This document shows positions 1-9,220 of a stretch of DNA of 64,000 nucleotides, piece after piece. Under the pieces are notes generated by a model. It ran no database searches and was not told the origin of the DNA. It saw only the letters and a program-made list of their open reading frames with translations. Source of the stretch: Candidatus Fukatsuia endosymbiont of Tuberolachnus salignus (lineage in GTDB: Bacteria; Pseudomonadota; Gammaproteobacteria; Enterobacterales; Enterobacteriaceae). Numbering within the stretch: position 1 is the first letter of the stretch; the number at the start of each line of letters is the position of its first letter. The DNA is taken from the NCBI RefSeq assembly GCF_964030845.1, contig NZ_OZ034983.1, positions 1,922,001 to 1,986,000 of the forward strand, in the 5' to 3' direction. The position numbers and the translations under genes are program-made.

Positions 1-1263
1 GGCACCAAGCGAGCCGTTGAGAGGTGTGCGGATCTCGTGACTGATGGTTGTCAGATGCAGGCTTTTACGGCTACTAGCCTGTTCTGCCTCTTGTTTTGCC
101 TCCGCCAGTTCCAAGGTACGTTCCTTCACTTTTAGTTCTAGGGTATCGTATTGCTCGTTGAGGGTATCTAACAGGTGATTATACGCTCGGGCGATGTGTC
201 CCAACTCATCAGCACGGATTATGGGTAGCCGTGCATCCATCGCATCTGGGCCAGTGGCACCAATGATGTTAACAAAATTCGATAATGGGATAGCCAAGTA
301 GTAGCGCAGTAGGAAAAACAGCGCCAGTGTGAGTAAGACTAAAATAGCCAGCGCGAAAGGTAATTGATGTAATGCTGGTTTTGCGGCTTCCCAGGCAAAC
401 CCGAGACGTGGGTAGATCACCAATTGTTGCCATCCTGGTCCCTTAAGCTGAGTGCGAAATATCAGGTAATCCTCGCTCTGTTGCCATCCATCATGCAGTT
501 TTATTCTGCCCAACTGTTCGAGGATTTTATCGAGTTGTGCAGCAGGCGCAGCCTGTTGAGAAATGGGGAGGAGGTCACCGTTACTGTCCAGCAGTAGATT
601 AATATCTTTTTGTTCTGTCGATTGACCATAAGAAAGTATACCGTTGAGCTTTAAGGCAAAGCCAGCCAGTATTCCGTTTTTACCACAGACAGCAACAGAA
701 ACATGCCATCCATTGTTGGGTGTATAGACTGGCGTTCCCCAAAAGACATTGCCATGGGTTGGAAAAGCAGGTAGCTGAAACAGTTCACGACGGCGTTTAG
801 CAAGATAGTCTTTAGAGATTTTCTGTGGAGGCAGTAAGGCAATGCCCGTGCCGCGATTCATAATGAAGCTATCAAGATAATAGGTTTGATCGGCAGCACC
901 ATAAGCCTGAATAACCCAACAGTCATCGCTATTCTCTGGTGAAGTACAGCTTCCTGTTCTCACCAACGGGATATAAAAGCTGTCATAACTGTTAGAAGAT
1001 TGTGGTAGGGGGGCCTCTTTCTGTGTCTGGTAATGTTCACGACGGTGAACAAGCAAATTAGCATCACGTTCTGCGCCTTCGAATTGCTGATTGCTTAAGT
1101 CAGCGCGTAGCATGGCAACATGTGTTAAATCTTCAATCAGGCGATGACGCGTGTTTTCAAACGAAAAAAAAGCATTGGTAGCAATGGATATTAACCATAT
1201 TGCTACCAGTGTGGCGCCCAATAATAATGTCAACCTAGTGACCAGTGATGAGGTATTTCCCAT
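1..1263 (-). CDS. ssrA: SsrA-like T3SS sensor histidine kinase (N-terminal 421 residues; cut by window start)
   Basis: Membrane sensor kinase expected to activate the adjacent secretion genes through an SsrB-type regulator lying outside the window. Read on the minus strand from the ATG at 1263, it shows a membrane segment at about residues 6-29, a periplasmic sensor domain to about 300, a second membrane segment (303-328), a HAMP-like region containing DELGHIARAYN (about 350-360), a coiled coil, and the phospho-acceptor box SHEIRTPLNG with His409. No stop occurs before the window edge, so the ATPase, receiver and HPt parts lie outside. The divergent position next to ssaB is the same as ssrA in Salmonella SPI-2, and the acceptor His lies close to where it does there. 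The kinase class is certain; the SsrA name rests on synteny. Confidence 0.85.
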   Translation of the reverse strand, partial: MGNTSSLVTRLTLLLGATLVAIWLISIATNAFFSFENTRHRLIEDLTHVAMLRADLSNQQFEGAERDANLLVHRREHYQTQKEAPLPQSSNSYDSFYIPLVRTGSCTSPENSDDCWVIQAYGAADQTYYLDSFIMNRGTGIALLPPQKISKDYLAKRRRELFQLPAFPTHGNVFWGTPVYTPNNGWHVSVAVCGKNGILAGFALKLNGILSYGQSTEQKDINLLLDSNGDLLPISQQAAPAAQLDKILEQLGRIKLHDGWQQSEDYLIFRTQLKGPGWQQLVIYPRLGFAWEAAKPALHQLPFALAILVLLTLALFFLLRYYLAIPLSNFVNIIGATGPDAMDARLPIIRADELGHIARAYNHLLDTLNEQYDTLELKVKERTLELAEAKQEAEQASSRKSLHLTTISHEIRTPLNGSLGA

Positions 1264-1460
1264 AGAAAGTCATCCAATTCTTTTTATCAGTACGCCATAG
1301 GAGGTAATGGAGATCAAGGGTTAAGTGCATTTTGTTGCAAATTTTGGTATATTTAGAGCAAAATCAGGTAATTTATTACTAAGTTCAGGTCTTCTACCGA
1401 TAGGGTAAGGTTTCATGTGATGAATAATACAAAAAGGCAGCGTAGGAGCCAGTATACTTA
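1264..1460. promoter_or_regulatory. Divergent intergenic region between ssrA-like kinase and ssaB
   Basis: A 197-bp AT-rich gap between two divergent gene starts; it must hold the promoters of the sensor kinase (leftward) and of the first T3SS operon (rightward). I cannot define a convincing -35/-10 pair or an SsrB operator by eye. An AGGAG at 1443-1447 could serve ssaB, although it is 13 bases from the chosen ATG. Confidence 0.4.
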
Positions 1461-1859
1461 ATGCTCGAAATATTGAAAATGCAACCGTTGATTACTAATA
1501 TACTAGTAGTAGCCAGCTCCAATATGGTTCGCTTCGAAGTGGATGAAATTCAGGGTATGGCGAAAGATTTTGCCCATTCTATTTGTATTGGATTGTTTTT
1601 ATTAGAAAAAAATGGCTTACCCGATACAGCATTACAACATGTCACCCTATTATTGGCATCGATAGAAGAGACTAAAGACTATGCTTTGCAGCTCGGTGAA
1701 GACGGCTGGTGGTTATGGCGGCGTTATGATTCTGACAGTAAAACCGATGAAGTGGCTGTTTTGTTAGAACAGCTGGTGGCGCTTAATCGCTATCTGGTTT
1801 CCCAGGTACCTATGGTGACGTCTTTTGGCGGAAAAAAAACAGGCGGGATCACGGCATGA
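1461..1859 (+). CDS. ssaB: SsaB/SpiC-like T3SS protein
   Basis: 132 residues, close to the roughly 133 of Salmonella SsaB (SpiC), which acts with SsaM and SsaL in the gatekeeper switch between translocator and effector secretion. Shared features are the central VTLLLA segment followed by a DYA-x-QL-x-x-DG-W stretch (about residues 61-87). It is the first gene of the rightward T3SS cluster and its stop overlaps the ssaC start by 4 bases, indicating coupled translation. An internal ATG at 1479 is an alternative start. Function is inferred from family and position; the protein is too small and divergent for residue-level proof. Confidence 0.82.
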   Translation: MLEILKMQPLITNILVVASSNMVRFEVDEIQGMAKDFAHSICIGLFLLEKNGLPDTALQHVTLLLASIEETKDYALQLGEDGWWLWRRYDSDSKTDEVAVLLEQLVALNRYLVSQVPMVTSFGGKKTGGITA

Positions 1860-3352
1860 AGAAAATTGCCGGCTTGATTTGTCTGCTATCAGGGTCATTG
1901 GTCTACGCACAGCCGATTAATTGGCAGGGTTCTCCTTTTTTTATTTACAGCAAAGGGATCACGGTTGCTAATTTATTGCAGGAACTCGGAAAAAACTACG
2001 GTATTCCGGTTATGGTTAGCCCTGAGATCACCGACAGCTTTAGTGGCAAGTTACAGGATAAAACCCCCGGAGAGATATTAGCCGAATTATCAGTCAAATA
2101 TAATCTGACGTGGTATTCCGACGGCGATGTGCTTTATGTTTATAAAACACAGGAAGTGAGAAAAGAAATCATCTCGCCAGAAGGTTTGTCCATGACCACT
2201 TTGATCAACTATCTCAAAAAAAGTGGTTTATCCGATGGAAAAAATTGCGCTATAAGGGCTGTCTCTCCGCTCAATGCCCTCGAAGTTAGCGGGGTTCCTG
2301 TGTGTATTGAACGTGCTTCCCGCTTAACGAAACTCCTTAATGAACAGGTGCGTGAGCACGGCAATAATAAAGAAGCGGTAAAAGTCTTCACGCTTAAATA
2401 TGCCTCGGCAACAGATTCAGATTATCAATATCGCGATCAACAAGTTAAAGTGCCAGGCCTGGTCAGTGTTTTACGTGAGATGAGCGCCTCAAGTAGTTTG
2501 CCTATGGGTAGTATGGCGGCTGCCGCTACTGATGGTGTGAAGGCCCAAAGCACAGGATTGCCTCTTTTCTCGGCGGATCCACGGCAGAATGCGATTATTG
2601 TCCGCGATCGTCAGCTGAACATGCCGATCTACCAAAGTCTGATTAATCAACTGGATGTACGTCCGATTGAAATAGAAATTTCTGTTGCTATCATTGACGT
2701 CGATGCCGCCAACATCAACCAGCTGGGGATTGATTGGGCAGCGTCCGCCTCTTTAGGGGGGGGCAAAATCTCTTTCAATAGCAGCTTAATGCCGCAAGGC
2801 GGTAATGGTTTTTCTACTGTCATTGGTAATACCGGTAATTTTATGGTGCGTCTCAATGCATTACAGCAAAATTCTCGGGCTAGGGTATTATCTCGGCCTT
2901 CTATTGTTACGCTGAATAATATTCAGGCGGTGCTGGATAAAAACATCACTTTTTATACAAAATTACAAGGCGATAAAGTAGCAAAACTTGAGTCTGTGAC
3001 TTCCGGCTCTTTGTTGCGAGTCACGCCACGTATGATTAACGATAACGGTCAACAAGAGGTACTACTTAATCTGAATATTCAGGATGGGGTACAAAAAGCG
3101 TCGGAGATCGTTAATGAACCCTTACCACAAATACAAAAATCTGAAATATCGACCCAAGCGACCTTAAGGGTGGGGCAGAGTTTACTGTTGGGTGGCTTTA
3201 TTCAGGATAAACAAAGTGAAATACAAAACAAAATTCCATTATTGGGCGATATTCCTTTAATCGGTGGATTATTCCGTAGTACCGATAAACAATCACATAG
3301 CGTAGTCAGACTTTTCTTAATTAAAGCAGTACCGGTTAACACGGGGCATTAA
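1856..3352 (+). CDS. ssaC: T3SS outer-membrane secretin SctC (SsaC)
   Basis: 498-residue secretin forming the outer-membrane ring of the injectisome. It begins with a Sec signal peptide (MKKIAGLICLLSG...VYA, about 18 residues). N-terminal ring domains follow, with the short TLINYLKKSG and VFTLKYASA segments typical of the N1/N2 domains, then the C-terminal secretin barrel from about residue 280. Near the end is the signature PLLGDIPLIGGLFRS (about 465-480). Length equals that of Salmonella SsaC (about 497). It overlaps ssaB by 4 bases and is followed by ssaD after one base, so it sits in one operon. No lesion is seen. Confidence 0.95.
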   Translation: MKKIAGLICLLSGSLVYAQPINWQGSPFFIYSKGITVANLLQELGKNYGIPVMVSPEITDSFSGKLQDKTPGEILAELSVKYNLTWYSDGDVLYVYKTQEVRKEIISPEGLSMTTLINYLKKSGLSDGKNCAIRAVSPLNALEVSGVPVCIERASRLTKLLNEQVREHGNNKEAVKVFTLKYASATDSDYQYRDQQVKVPGLVSVLREMSASSSLPMGSMAAAATDGVKAQSTGLPLFSADPRQNAIIVRDRQLNMPIYQSLINQLDVRPIEIEISVAIIDVDAANINQLGIDWAASASLGGGKISFNSSLMPQGGNGFSTVIGNTGNFMVRLNALQQNSRARVLSRPSIVTLNNIQAVLDKNITFYTKLQGDKVAKLESVTSGSLLRVTPRMINDNGQQEVLLNLNIQDGVQKASEIVNEPLPQIQKSEISTQATLRVGQSLLLGGFIQDKQSEIQNKIPLLGDIPLIGGLFRSTDKQSHSVVRLFLIKAVPVNTGH

Positions 3353-3353
3353 A

Positions 3354-4568
3354 ATGAATGCACAGCTGAAAGTGCGTCTGTTAAACGGGGAGCTCAATGG
3401 GCGTGAAGTTCGTTTGCCTGCCGGAGATTTTACGCTCGGAGAACAAGGATGTGATGTCCTCCTGCCTTTACAAAAAGGCGAGATCCTGATCCTGAAAGTC
3501 GCAGAAAATCAGGTTTTCATGCAAGCGCCAGGGCGTGTTTGGGTCAATGGTCGCGTTTTCGATGTAAAAAATGCGCTGCCTTTGCACCAAGTGATCGAAG
3601 CGTCTGGTGTCATGATGGTGTTAGGTGAGCATAACGATACGTTGAGTGGGATCAGTATCCCCTCAAGTTCTGGGCGGGGATCGTTGCTGTTGCTATCGGG
3701 CTGTGCATTGTTGCTATTGCTGGTCGTCTCCATCGGTTTATTTTGGTTATCTGGCCATCATAAAGTTGACGAGTCGGATCAACCGACAGGTATCGAAAGT
3801 CAATTGGCACATCAACTTCAGTTGCTGAAATTGAAAGATATTAAAAGTAGCTGGCAGCCTGATGGCAGTGTACAACTGAGTGGCTACTGCTTATCTTCCG
3901 AAGCTATGCGGCGGCTGCAAAATTTTTTGACGATGAATGCGGTGGTATACCGTAACGAACTGGTTTGCGATGATCATCTGATTGTCAGTGTTAGCGATGT
4001 GTTACGTCAATATGGGTATCAGGACGCCGAGGTAAGCGAAGGTAATCAACCGGGTCGTGTGACCATTCACGGCACCATTCAGGCGGGTCCCCAGTGGAAA
4101 AAGGTACAGGATGTGCTAACGGCGATGCCTGGATTACAAGGATGGAACGTTATCAACCATGATGGAGAATTGTTGCAATTACTGGTTGGTAAATTACGGT
4201 CTTCAGGATTGTTGGGTTACCTCAGCTTGACACAAAATAAAAAAAATATTGTCATCAGTGGGCAACTTTCTGGCGAACAGCAGCAAAAACTCAACAACAT
4301 ATTGACCGTCGTTCATCAGGAACAACCTGATTTCCTGCCGATCGTTTATCAAAATATTCCTGCGTCAGACCAATCTAAACAATTACTTCCCGCGGAAATT
4401 GTCAGTTATGGTGGCAATCAGGAATCTGCATTTATGGAATTGGCGAACGGTTTGCGTTTACAGCAAGGCACGATTTTACCGAATGGTTATAAAGTTATTT
4501 TTCTCAGTGCTCATGGTATTCAATTAATGAGAGGAAATAATCTGGTGCACATCCCACTTGATTTTTAA
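3354..4568 (+). CDS. ssaD: T3SS inner-membrane ring protein SctD (SsaD)
   Basis: 404-residue bitopic inner-membrane ring protein. Residues 1-100 form a cytoplasmic FHA-like domain (begins MNAQLKVRLLNGELNGREV). A single hydrophobic segment lies at about 105-128 (LLLLSGCALLLLLVVSIGLFW). A long periplasmic part carries repeated ring-building modules. Salmonella SsaD has 403 residues. It lies one base after ssaC and 12 bases before ssaE, in the SPI-2 order. It connects SctC outside to SctJ/SctK at the base. Confidence 0.93.
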   Translation: MNAQLKVRLLNGELNGREVRLPAGDFTLGEQGCDVLLPLQKGEILILKVAENQVFMQAPGRVWVNGRVFDVKNALPLHQVIEASGVMMVLGEHNDTLSGISIPSSSGRGSLLLLSGCALLLLLVVSIGLFWLSGHHKVDESDQPTGIESQLAHQLQLLKLKDIKSSWQPDGSVQLSGYCLSSEAMRRLQNFLTMNAVVYRNELVCDDHLIVSVSDVLRQYGYQDAEVSEGNQPGRVTIHGTIQAGPQWKKVQDVLTAMPGLQGWNVINHDGELLQLLVGKLRSSGLLGYLSLTQNKKNIVISGQLSGEQQQKLNNILTVVHQEQPDFLPIVYQNIPASDQSKQLLPAEIVSYGGNQESAFMELANGLRLQQGTILPNGYKVIFLSAHGIQLMRGNNLVHIPLDF

Positions 4569-4589
4569 TTTTTTGGAGTAATGATTACC

Positions 4590-4811
4590 ATGCCACGTAT
4601 TACGGATCTTGAACGTTGTATCAAATCTAATCCAGAACAAACTCAGGCCAAGCTGGATGAATTAATACAAGCGCTGATCGAATTAAAAAAAGTTATTACA
4701 ATACCGGAAAAACCTGAGATTCAAAAAGAATATTGTCAACTTGCCGAAGCAGTTCTCAGTGCTAAAAAGATAATTGAGACATTGGAATACCGTTATCACA
4801 AAAAATCTTAA
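4590..4811 (+). CDS. ssaE: SsaE-like small T3SS chaperone
   Basis: A small, charged, mostly helical protein of about 73 residues ending EYRYHKKS. Salmonella SsaE, at the same place in the cluster, is about 80 residues, begins with a similar TRLEDL-type segment (here PRITDLE), and acts as an SctE-type chaperone for the SseB/SseD translocators. The ATG at 4590 is preferred because the GGAG at 4575-4578 is only 2 bases from the alternative ATG at 4581. No cysteine, membrane segment or lesion is seen. Identification depends on size, position and the short N-terminal similarity. Confidence 0.75.
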   Translation: MPRITDLERCIKSNPEQTQAKLDELIQALIELKKVITIPEKPEIQKEYCQLAEAVLSAKKIIETLEYRYHKKS

Positions 4812-4936
4812 AAAAAATATCATTTTGGCTAATTTCGGTTAGAAAGCGTAGAAAAGTGAAAGACAGGAAAAAAATTGTTGACTAGGATGTGTTTATAGCA
4901 GATATAAATTATACAAATTGGTATCAGGAGGCAAAT

Positions 4937-5227
4937 ATGACAAACACAGAGCAGTTTGAATCTACTTTGCACGTGATGAAAATTCAGTATGAAAAAATAA
5001 AAAAAGATTATAAAAAATTTAAAAAGTTACAACAAGAAATATCTTCTCTGGATGCAAGGGCTGCTCATGATCCTGAAGCGAAAAGGAAATTAGCTGAATT
5101 AGCAGTAACCTATCCCGATGGTTTTAAGAAAGAACGGGAAGCACTTAAAGTTGTTGTAGCGAATTTTAAAAATCAAACTAATCAGTTGAAAACAAAAATA
5201 AACAATATTCGATTATCAATGATGTAA
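4937..5227 (+). CDS. sseA: SseA-like chaperone for translocon proteins
   Basis: 96-residue, lysine-rich, coiled-coil protein (heptad-like K/E-rich stretch at about residues 15-35 and 70-95). In SPI-2 systems SseA (about 108 residues) lies between ssaE and sseB and holds SseB and SseD before export. The ATG at 4937 follows a strong CAGGAGG ribosome site; upstream in-frame codons back to 4889 lack one. The preceding gap of about 125 bases could hold a separate promoter for the effector/translocator operon. Assignment is by position and coiled-coil character. Confidence 0.75.
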   Translation: MTNTEQFESTLHVMKIQYEKIKKDYKKFKKLQQEISSLDARAAHDPEAKRKLAELAVTYPDGFKKEREALKVVVANFKNQTNQLKTKINNIRLSMM

Positions 5228-5245
5228 ATCAGAGGGGATAAGATT

Positions 5246-5899
5246 ATGGCTTCTACAATGTTACCTGGTTATGCACCACTACCTTATGAACTACCTTCTA
5301 CACCAAATAGCAATAGAGCGACTTCTCCTTCTGGACTTACACCGGGTGCCGGAAATAGTGGGAAATTGACAGCTGGGATTAATGATTTTACTAACGAATT
5401 TTTACAATCTATAGAAGACTGTGGTTTATTGCTAGCAGCCGCTGCGGAAGCATATGGACTGATGGAACAGCAAAACAAATTGGGAGCTGAACAACTTGCA
5501 GCGATGCAGAGCAGATCAAAAATAGTGGATGAGGCTCAAGAAGAGGCGAATAATATTAACGTGGATATTAACACTCTGAGTGGTGGTAAAGATCCTACCA
5601 AAGACACCCTAGTATTGCCAGATGACATACGTCAAGCTTTACGTGATTTGCATCTTACCGTCAATAATCAGAGTATTGATGACTATATAAAGGGATTAAA
5701 AACCGATGGTAAGCTGAATAAAGGTCAACTTGAGGCAATAAAAGCATCGTTGGATAACATGGTGACACGTAATAATAGTCAGGTCACCAGTGATAATTTG
5801 CAGATACAAAAAATCACTCAGGTTTATCAAATGCTAGTGGGTTTCATTAATAAACAACAATCTGATAATAACGACTTACTTAAGACGATATGGCGTTAA
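5246..5899 (+). CDS. sseB: T3SS translocon filament protein SseB-like (EspA family)
   Basis: 217 residues, slightly longer than Salmonella SseB (196). SseB forms the sheath-like surface filament connecting the needle to the SseC/SseD pore. It has a Ser/Pro/Thr-rich N-terminus, a short hydrophobic patch (CGLLLAAAAEAYGLM, about 57-71), and a long amphipathic C-terminal helix (about 150-217), as in EspA-family filament proteins that polymerise through coiled coils. It is preceded by sseA (its chaperone) and followed by sscA. An AGAGGGGATAAG ribosome site precedes the ATG. Confidence 0.85.
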   Translation: MASTMLPGYAPLPYELPSTPNSNRATSPSGLTPGAGNSGKLTAGINDFTNEFLQSIEDCGLLLAAAAEAYGLMEQQNKLGAEQLAAMQSRSKIVDEAQEEANNINVDINTLSGGKDPTKDTLVLPDDIRQALRDLHLTVNNQSIDDYIKGLKTDGKLNKGQLEAIKASLDNMVTRNNSQVTSDNLQIQKITQVYQMLVGFINKQQSDNNDLLKTIWR

Positions 5900-5958
5900 T
5901 ATAGATTTGCTGAAACACATTCTCCATAGTTGGTGATTAATATAGGAACTGATAGACT

Positions 5959-6417
5959 ATGAGTGATCAACACAATGAGGCATTAATTAATTTTATGCGC
6001 CGTGGTGGCTCTCTACATGTATTAGCGGATAGAGCACCGGAAGACTTAGCATTATTATATCGATACTGTATTCAGTTATGTGAAGGGGACGAATATGAAA
6101 ATGCCAAAGTATTATTGACTTTATTGGTGCATTTGGATCATCACAATTTTTCATATTGGCAAACATTAGGTCAATGCTATAAACAGACTTGTGATTACCA
6201 TCAAGCCATTTATTGTTTCAGCAGATCAGGGCAAATATGTGTTGACGATCCTCGACCGTCTTGTTTGGCAGGTGAGTGTTATCTTGCCTGTAGTAACCAG
6301 GCTTATGCAGAAAAAGCGTTCCGGGCTGCTTTAAATTGGTGCTGTGTTCATCCTGAAATGAATGATATTCGGGTACGCGCAGAAAATGGATTGGCGAGTT
6401 TGACACTAGAGGTATGA
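5959..6417 (+). CDS. sscA: SscA-like class II T3SS chaperone (TPR)
   Basis: 152-residue tetratricopeptide chaperone of the SycD/SicA class, expected to bind the pore protein SseC encoded one base downstream. Three TPR-like helix pairs are visible from about residue 35 to 140, with the typical FSYWQTLGQCYKQ and YHQAIYCFSRSGQI segments and a late YLACSNQAYAEKAFRAAL repeat. Salmonella SscA is about 157 residues. It is distinct from, but related to, the two SscB-like chaperones at 9271 and 11130. Confidence 0.88.
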   Translation: MSDQHNEALINFMRRGGSLHVLADRAPEDLALLYRYCIQLCEGDEYENAKVLLTLLVHLDHHNFSYWQTLGQCYKQTCDYHQAIYCFSRSGQICVDDPRPSCLAGECYLACSNQAYAEKAFRAALNWCCVHPEMNDIRVRAENGLASLTLEV

Positions 6418-6418
6418 A

Positions 6419-7822
6419 ATGGATACCTACACTGAAAACCAGGTAAGTAGCGCAGCAACACCTTCAAATTTTGGTCCGTCTGATATTGATCAGGTAGGTT
6501 CTGATAAGAGCCAGATACGACGGCGGCACCTCGACAAGTCGTTAAGTACTCCTTTTGCTAACTGGGAGAACGATGCTAATAAAGTTGAATTTTATGTTGA
6601 TCGATCAAACGTTCTAGGTCCGAAGATTTCAGAGTCTCGGGTCAACGAAGTATTGGCACGTCTACTGCCTGGTACAAATTTGGAAAATTTACTTGCTGGC
6701 GGGATGATGTCTATCGCTGAAGAAGCTTCAGTGACTGTAGTGTCTGCGCAGAATAAAATTTCTACCGGATCGGGTCAACAGATAAAAAGTAATGCTGACT
6801 TAGAGCAGCTGTTACGTACAAAGCAATCTAAGGAGTACATGGAACAATTTGAAAAATCGGTAGACCAAGCCGATAAAGCGAGAAAAGGGGGGATTTTTTC
6901 CGCAGTTTTTGATTGGGTAATAGGTGCCGCAGAAGTGGTATATGGTGCATTTAAAATCGCGGCAGCACTGGCAACTTTCGATCCTCTATCTTTAGCAGCA
7001 GGGGTCTCTTACGTCACGGCGGGTGTTGCCTGTTTAGTCAAGGCCGCGGCAGAGACCTGTCTGTTGGCCGGTGTAGGGGATAAAAAAACACTAGATCAAG
7101 TGATTGAAAAAGCAGGAGAAGTGCAATTTGGCTTTGAGATGGCGGCAATGGCGTTAGATGTCTTGCAGATTGGTAGAATGGTTAAAGGTGCTTATACTGT
7201 GGTTAAAGGAGCATCAAGTGCTCTGAAAGAGGGAGCTGCTGAAGCACTAAGCGCAGTTTCCAGTACAGCAACAAAAGGCTCTGCTAATCTTTTTTTACAA
7301 GAGAGTGTCCAACGTACGGCAACAGTTGTAGCGAGAACAGCGACTGAACAAATGACGGGTACGATAGGAAAATCTTTGACTAAAGAGGTGATGGAAAAAC
7401 TGGTCGTTGAAGTTATTGAAAAGGCCGTGGTTAAGACAATTCAGAAGGGAGCTCGACTTTCAGCCAAGAAATTGACCCAGCAGATTATACTGAGTCTATG
7501 TAAAGACATGTCCCTCAAGATGCTTAAAAATGTGATGTTGAGTTCTAACGTGTTAGCTGTTGTGTCCGGTGCAGCACACGGGGGGCAGGCTATCAGTAAA
7601 CATGCTCATGCTGTTATTAACAATAACATTGAAAAACAAATAAACGATCTGAGTGCTAGTCGAAGTGTCCTGGAATGGATGCAAGAGTGGGCTAAAGAGA
7701 TACAAGAAAGACAACAGAGCGTAATGGAAAATGCAAATAAACAAACTCAAGACACTGTGCAATTTATCGTAGACAACAATATCAAATTTACTCAATTAGG
7801 GTTATCAGCATCATTTATATAG
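6419..7822 (+). CDS. sseC: T3SS translocon pore protein SseC (SctE family)
   Basis: 467-residue major translocator (Salmonella SseC about 484) that inserts in the host membrane. A hydrophobic segment lies at about residues 160-218 (around VIGAAEVVYGAFKIAAAL and the following ALA/GVS/AGV-rich stretch). A second Ala/Val-rich stretch and a C-terminal coiled coil follow. N-terminal 100 residues are polar, as expected for the chaperone-binding region. It starts one base after sscA and is followed by sseD after 13 bases. Full length, no lesion. Confidence 0.9.
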   Translation: MDTYTENQVSSAATPSNFGPSDIDQVGSDKSQIRRRHLDKSLSTPFANWENDANKVEFYVDRSNVLGPKISESRVNEVLARLLPGTNLENLLAGGMMSIAEEASVTVVSAQNKISTGSGQQIKSNADLEQLLRTKQSKEYMEQFEKSVDQADKARKGGIFSAVFDWVIGAAEVVYGAFKIAAALATFDPLSLAAGVSYVTAGVACLVKAAAETCLLAGVGDKKTLDQVIEKAGEVQFGFEMAAMALDVLQIGRMVKGAYTVVKGASSALKEGAAEALSAVSSTATKGSANLFLQESVQRTATVVARTATEQMTGTIGKSLTKEVMEKLVVEVIEKAVVKTIQKGARLSAKKLTQQIILSLCKDMSLKMLKNVMLSSNVLAVVSGAAHGGQAISKHAHAVINNNIEKQINDLSASRSVLEWMQEWAKEIQERQQSVMENANKQTQDTVQFIVDNNIKFTQLGLSASFI

Positions 7823-7835
7823 AGAGGAAGTTATT

Positions 7836-8444
7836 ATGTGCAAGATAACAACAGTAGACCAAGTGTATTCAAATGCACTCGGTGAAACAAAAAATGTTAA
7901 TGAACTGGATCAAGATAAGCGTCTAGCGACCTCCATTTCTGATCTTCTCATGAATATGGATCAGCTAATGATTGAGGTAAAAAAACTTTTTAATAAATTG
8001 GCTCAAACTGCATCTGAAACTCTTACGGCGAATGTATTGGCTGAATTTAAGATGATGGTAAAAAACTTCGAGACTAAATTGGAAGCAGCAGAAAAGCAGC
8101 GAAAGGCGGGTAATGTTGAAGCTATTATAGGCATAGTGATGGGAGTGATCGGAGTAGCCGCTGCGGGCAGTAGTTTCAAACTCACAGAACTGGTCAATAG
8201 TTTAGCTCAAATGGCAGATAAACTTGTAACGAGTGTTGGAAAAATTCCAGTTAATTCGATCAATAACCAAGTAAATATCGATAGAGCAAACGCTGATATG
8301 CAAGAAAAGATGGCGCAGCAAATTCAAAAATTGGTGCAGGAATCTATCAATAAGATTCGGGATTATCTTAAGCAGTTGCAAGATACGTGTGAAACAATTA
8401 TGCGAGCAAATACGGGTGCTATGACAAAAGCAATGGGGGGATGA
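7836..8444 (+). CDS. sseD: T3SS translocon pore protein SseD (SctB family)
   Basis: 202-residue minor translocator (Salmonella SseD about 195) that partners with SseC in the host-membrane pore. It has one hydrophobic segment at about residues 92-112 (VEAIIGIVMGVIGVAAAGSS) and amphipathic coiled-coil regions on both sides (about 25-90 and 140-190). Ribosome site AGAGAGGAAG precedes the ATG. It is followed by sseE after 9 bases. Confidence 0.88.
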   Translation: MCKITTVDQVYSNALGETKNVNELDQDKRLATSISDLLMNMDQLMIEVKKLFNKLAQTASETLTANVLAEFKMMVKNFETKLEAAEKQRKAGNVEAIIGIVMGVIGVAAAGSSFKLTELVNSLAQMADKLVTSVGKIPVNSINNQVNIDRANADMQEKMAQQIQKLVQESINKIRDYLKQLQDTCETIMRANTGAMTKAMGG

Positions 8445-8453
8445 GAGAAAACC

Positions 8454-8879
8454 ATGACAGATCCCATCGCTAATTACTTAAATCAGGGAGGGATCCCTGT
8501 GCAACCCTCCTATTTTTTGGGCAGTAAAATATTATTAGGCTACCAGTTCGAATACGATAACTACAAAATCACTTATCGTATCGAACAGGGTGGCTTGATA
8601 ATATGTGACTTGGCACGCTTGGACGATGAAACAACGTCCCCAACAGGATTATTACGCTTATTTTCTTTGCTGAAAAAAATGACCCTGGAAAAAGGTGAAC
8701 TCACTGAAATAAAAGGCATGGTGATCGATAATGTCTTTGATGACAAGCTGCATGAAATAAGGGCGAGATTGATCCAACTATTATTGAAAAAAGGTGCTGA
8801 ATTTTCAACAGATGAAAATGGCGACAACTGGCTAGTGTTCAGCCTAAATAAGCTAAGAGCCTGTTCCAAATCTTCTTGA
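8454..8879 (+). CDS. sseE: SseE-like T3SS chaperone, C-terminus rewritten by a MITE
   Basis: 141 residues; Salmonella SseE, at the same place after sseD, is about 137 and resembles class I chaperones. The protein is acidic and mixed alpha/beta, with no signal or membrane segment. From 8856 the coding sequence runs into the terminal repeat of a short mobile repeat, so roughly the last eight residues (RACSKSS and neighbours) and the stop codon are supplied by that element. The native C-terminus has therefore been lost or replaced, and whether the chaperone still works is unknown. Confidence 0.75.
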   Translation: MTDPIANYLNQGGIPVQPSYFLGSKILLGYQFEYDNYKITYRIEQGGLIICDLARLDDETTSPTGLLRLFSLLKKMTLEKGELTEIKGMVIDNVFDDKLHEIRARLIQLLLKKGAEFSTDENGDNWLVFSLNKLRACSKSS

Positions 8880-9027
8880 GCGACGCTCAGACGAGAAAAA
8901 ACGGGCGAAAAAGCGCAGTTTACTCTTTGTATATAACAAAAAAGGGAGTAAATGAGCATTTTGAGCGCGTTTTTGACGAATTACTTGACCAAAACACGGC
9001 GAGCACAAGAGATTTCGAACAGGCTCT
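8856..9027. mobile_element. R1 family MITE, copy a
   Basis: About 172 bp bounded by inverted repeats: AGAGCCTGTTCCAAATC on the left and GATTTCGAACAGGCTCT on the right. The interior holds a block around CGGGCGAAAAAGCGC, TTTACTCTTTGTATA and TTTTGAGCGCGTTTTT that recurs at 17307-17465 and, inverted, at 44343-44514. It encodes no transposase. The left end lies inside the sseE reading frame. Confidence 0.85.
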
Positions 9028-9220
9028 AAGGCATAATGGTGAAGAATTATCGAAAAATTAATGGGCGATAAACGAAAATTGCACATCTGATAAAGTAAAC
9101 ATCTTCTTGTTTACTTTTTTTATGTCTGTAATAAGTTGCGACAAATTAATACACAATATTATTACTATTATGCTAAGTAAAAAGGCATAGTATTCGTCAA
9201 TTCTTAATGTTCAGAAACAT

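Noticed and set aside
8876..9061. Small open frame after sseE
   Set aside because: Mostly MITE sequence; not conserved in the other R1 copies.
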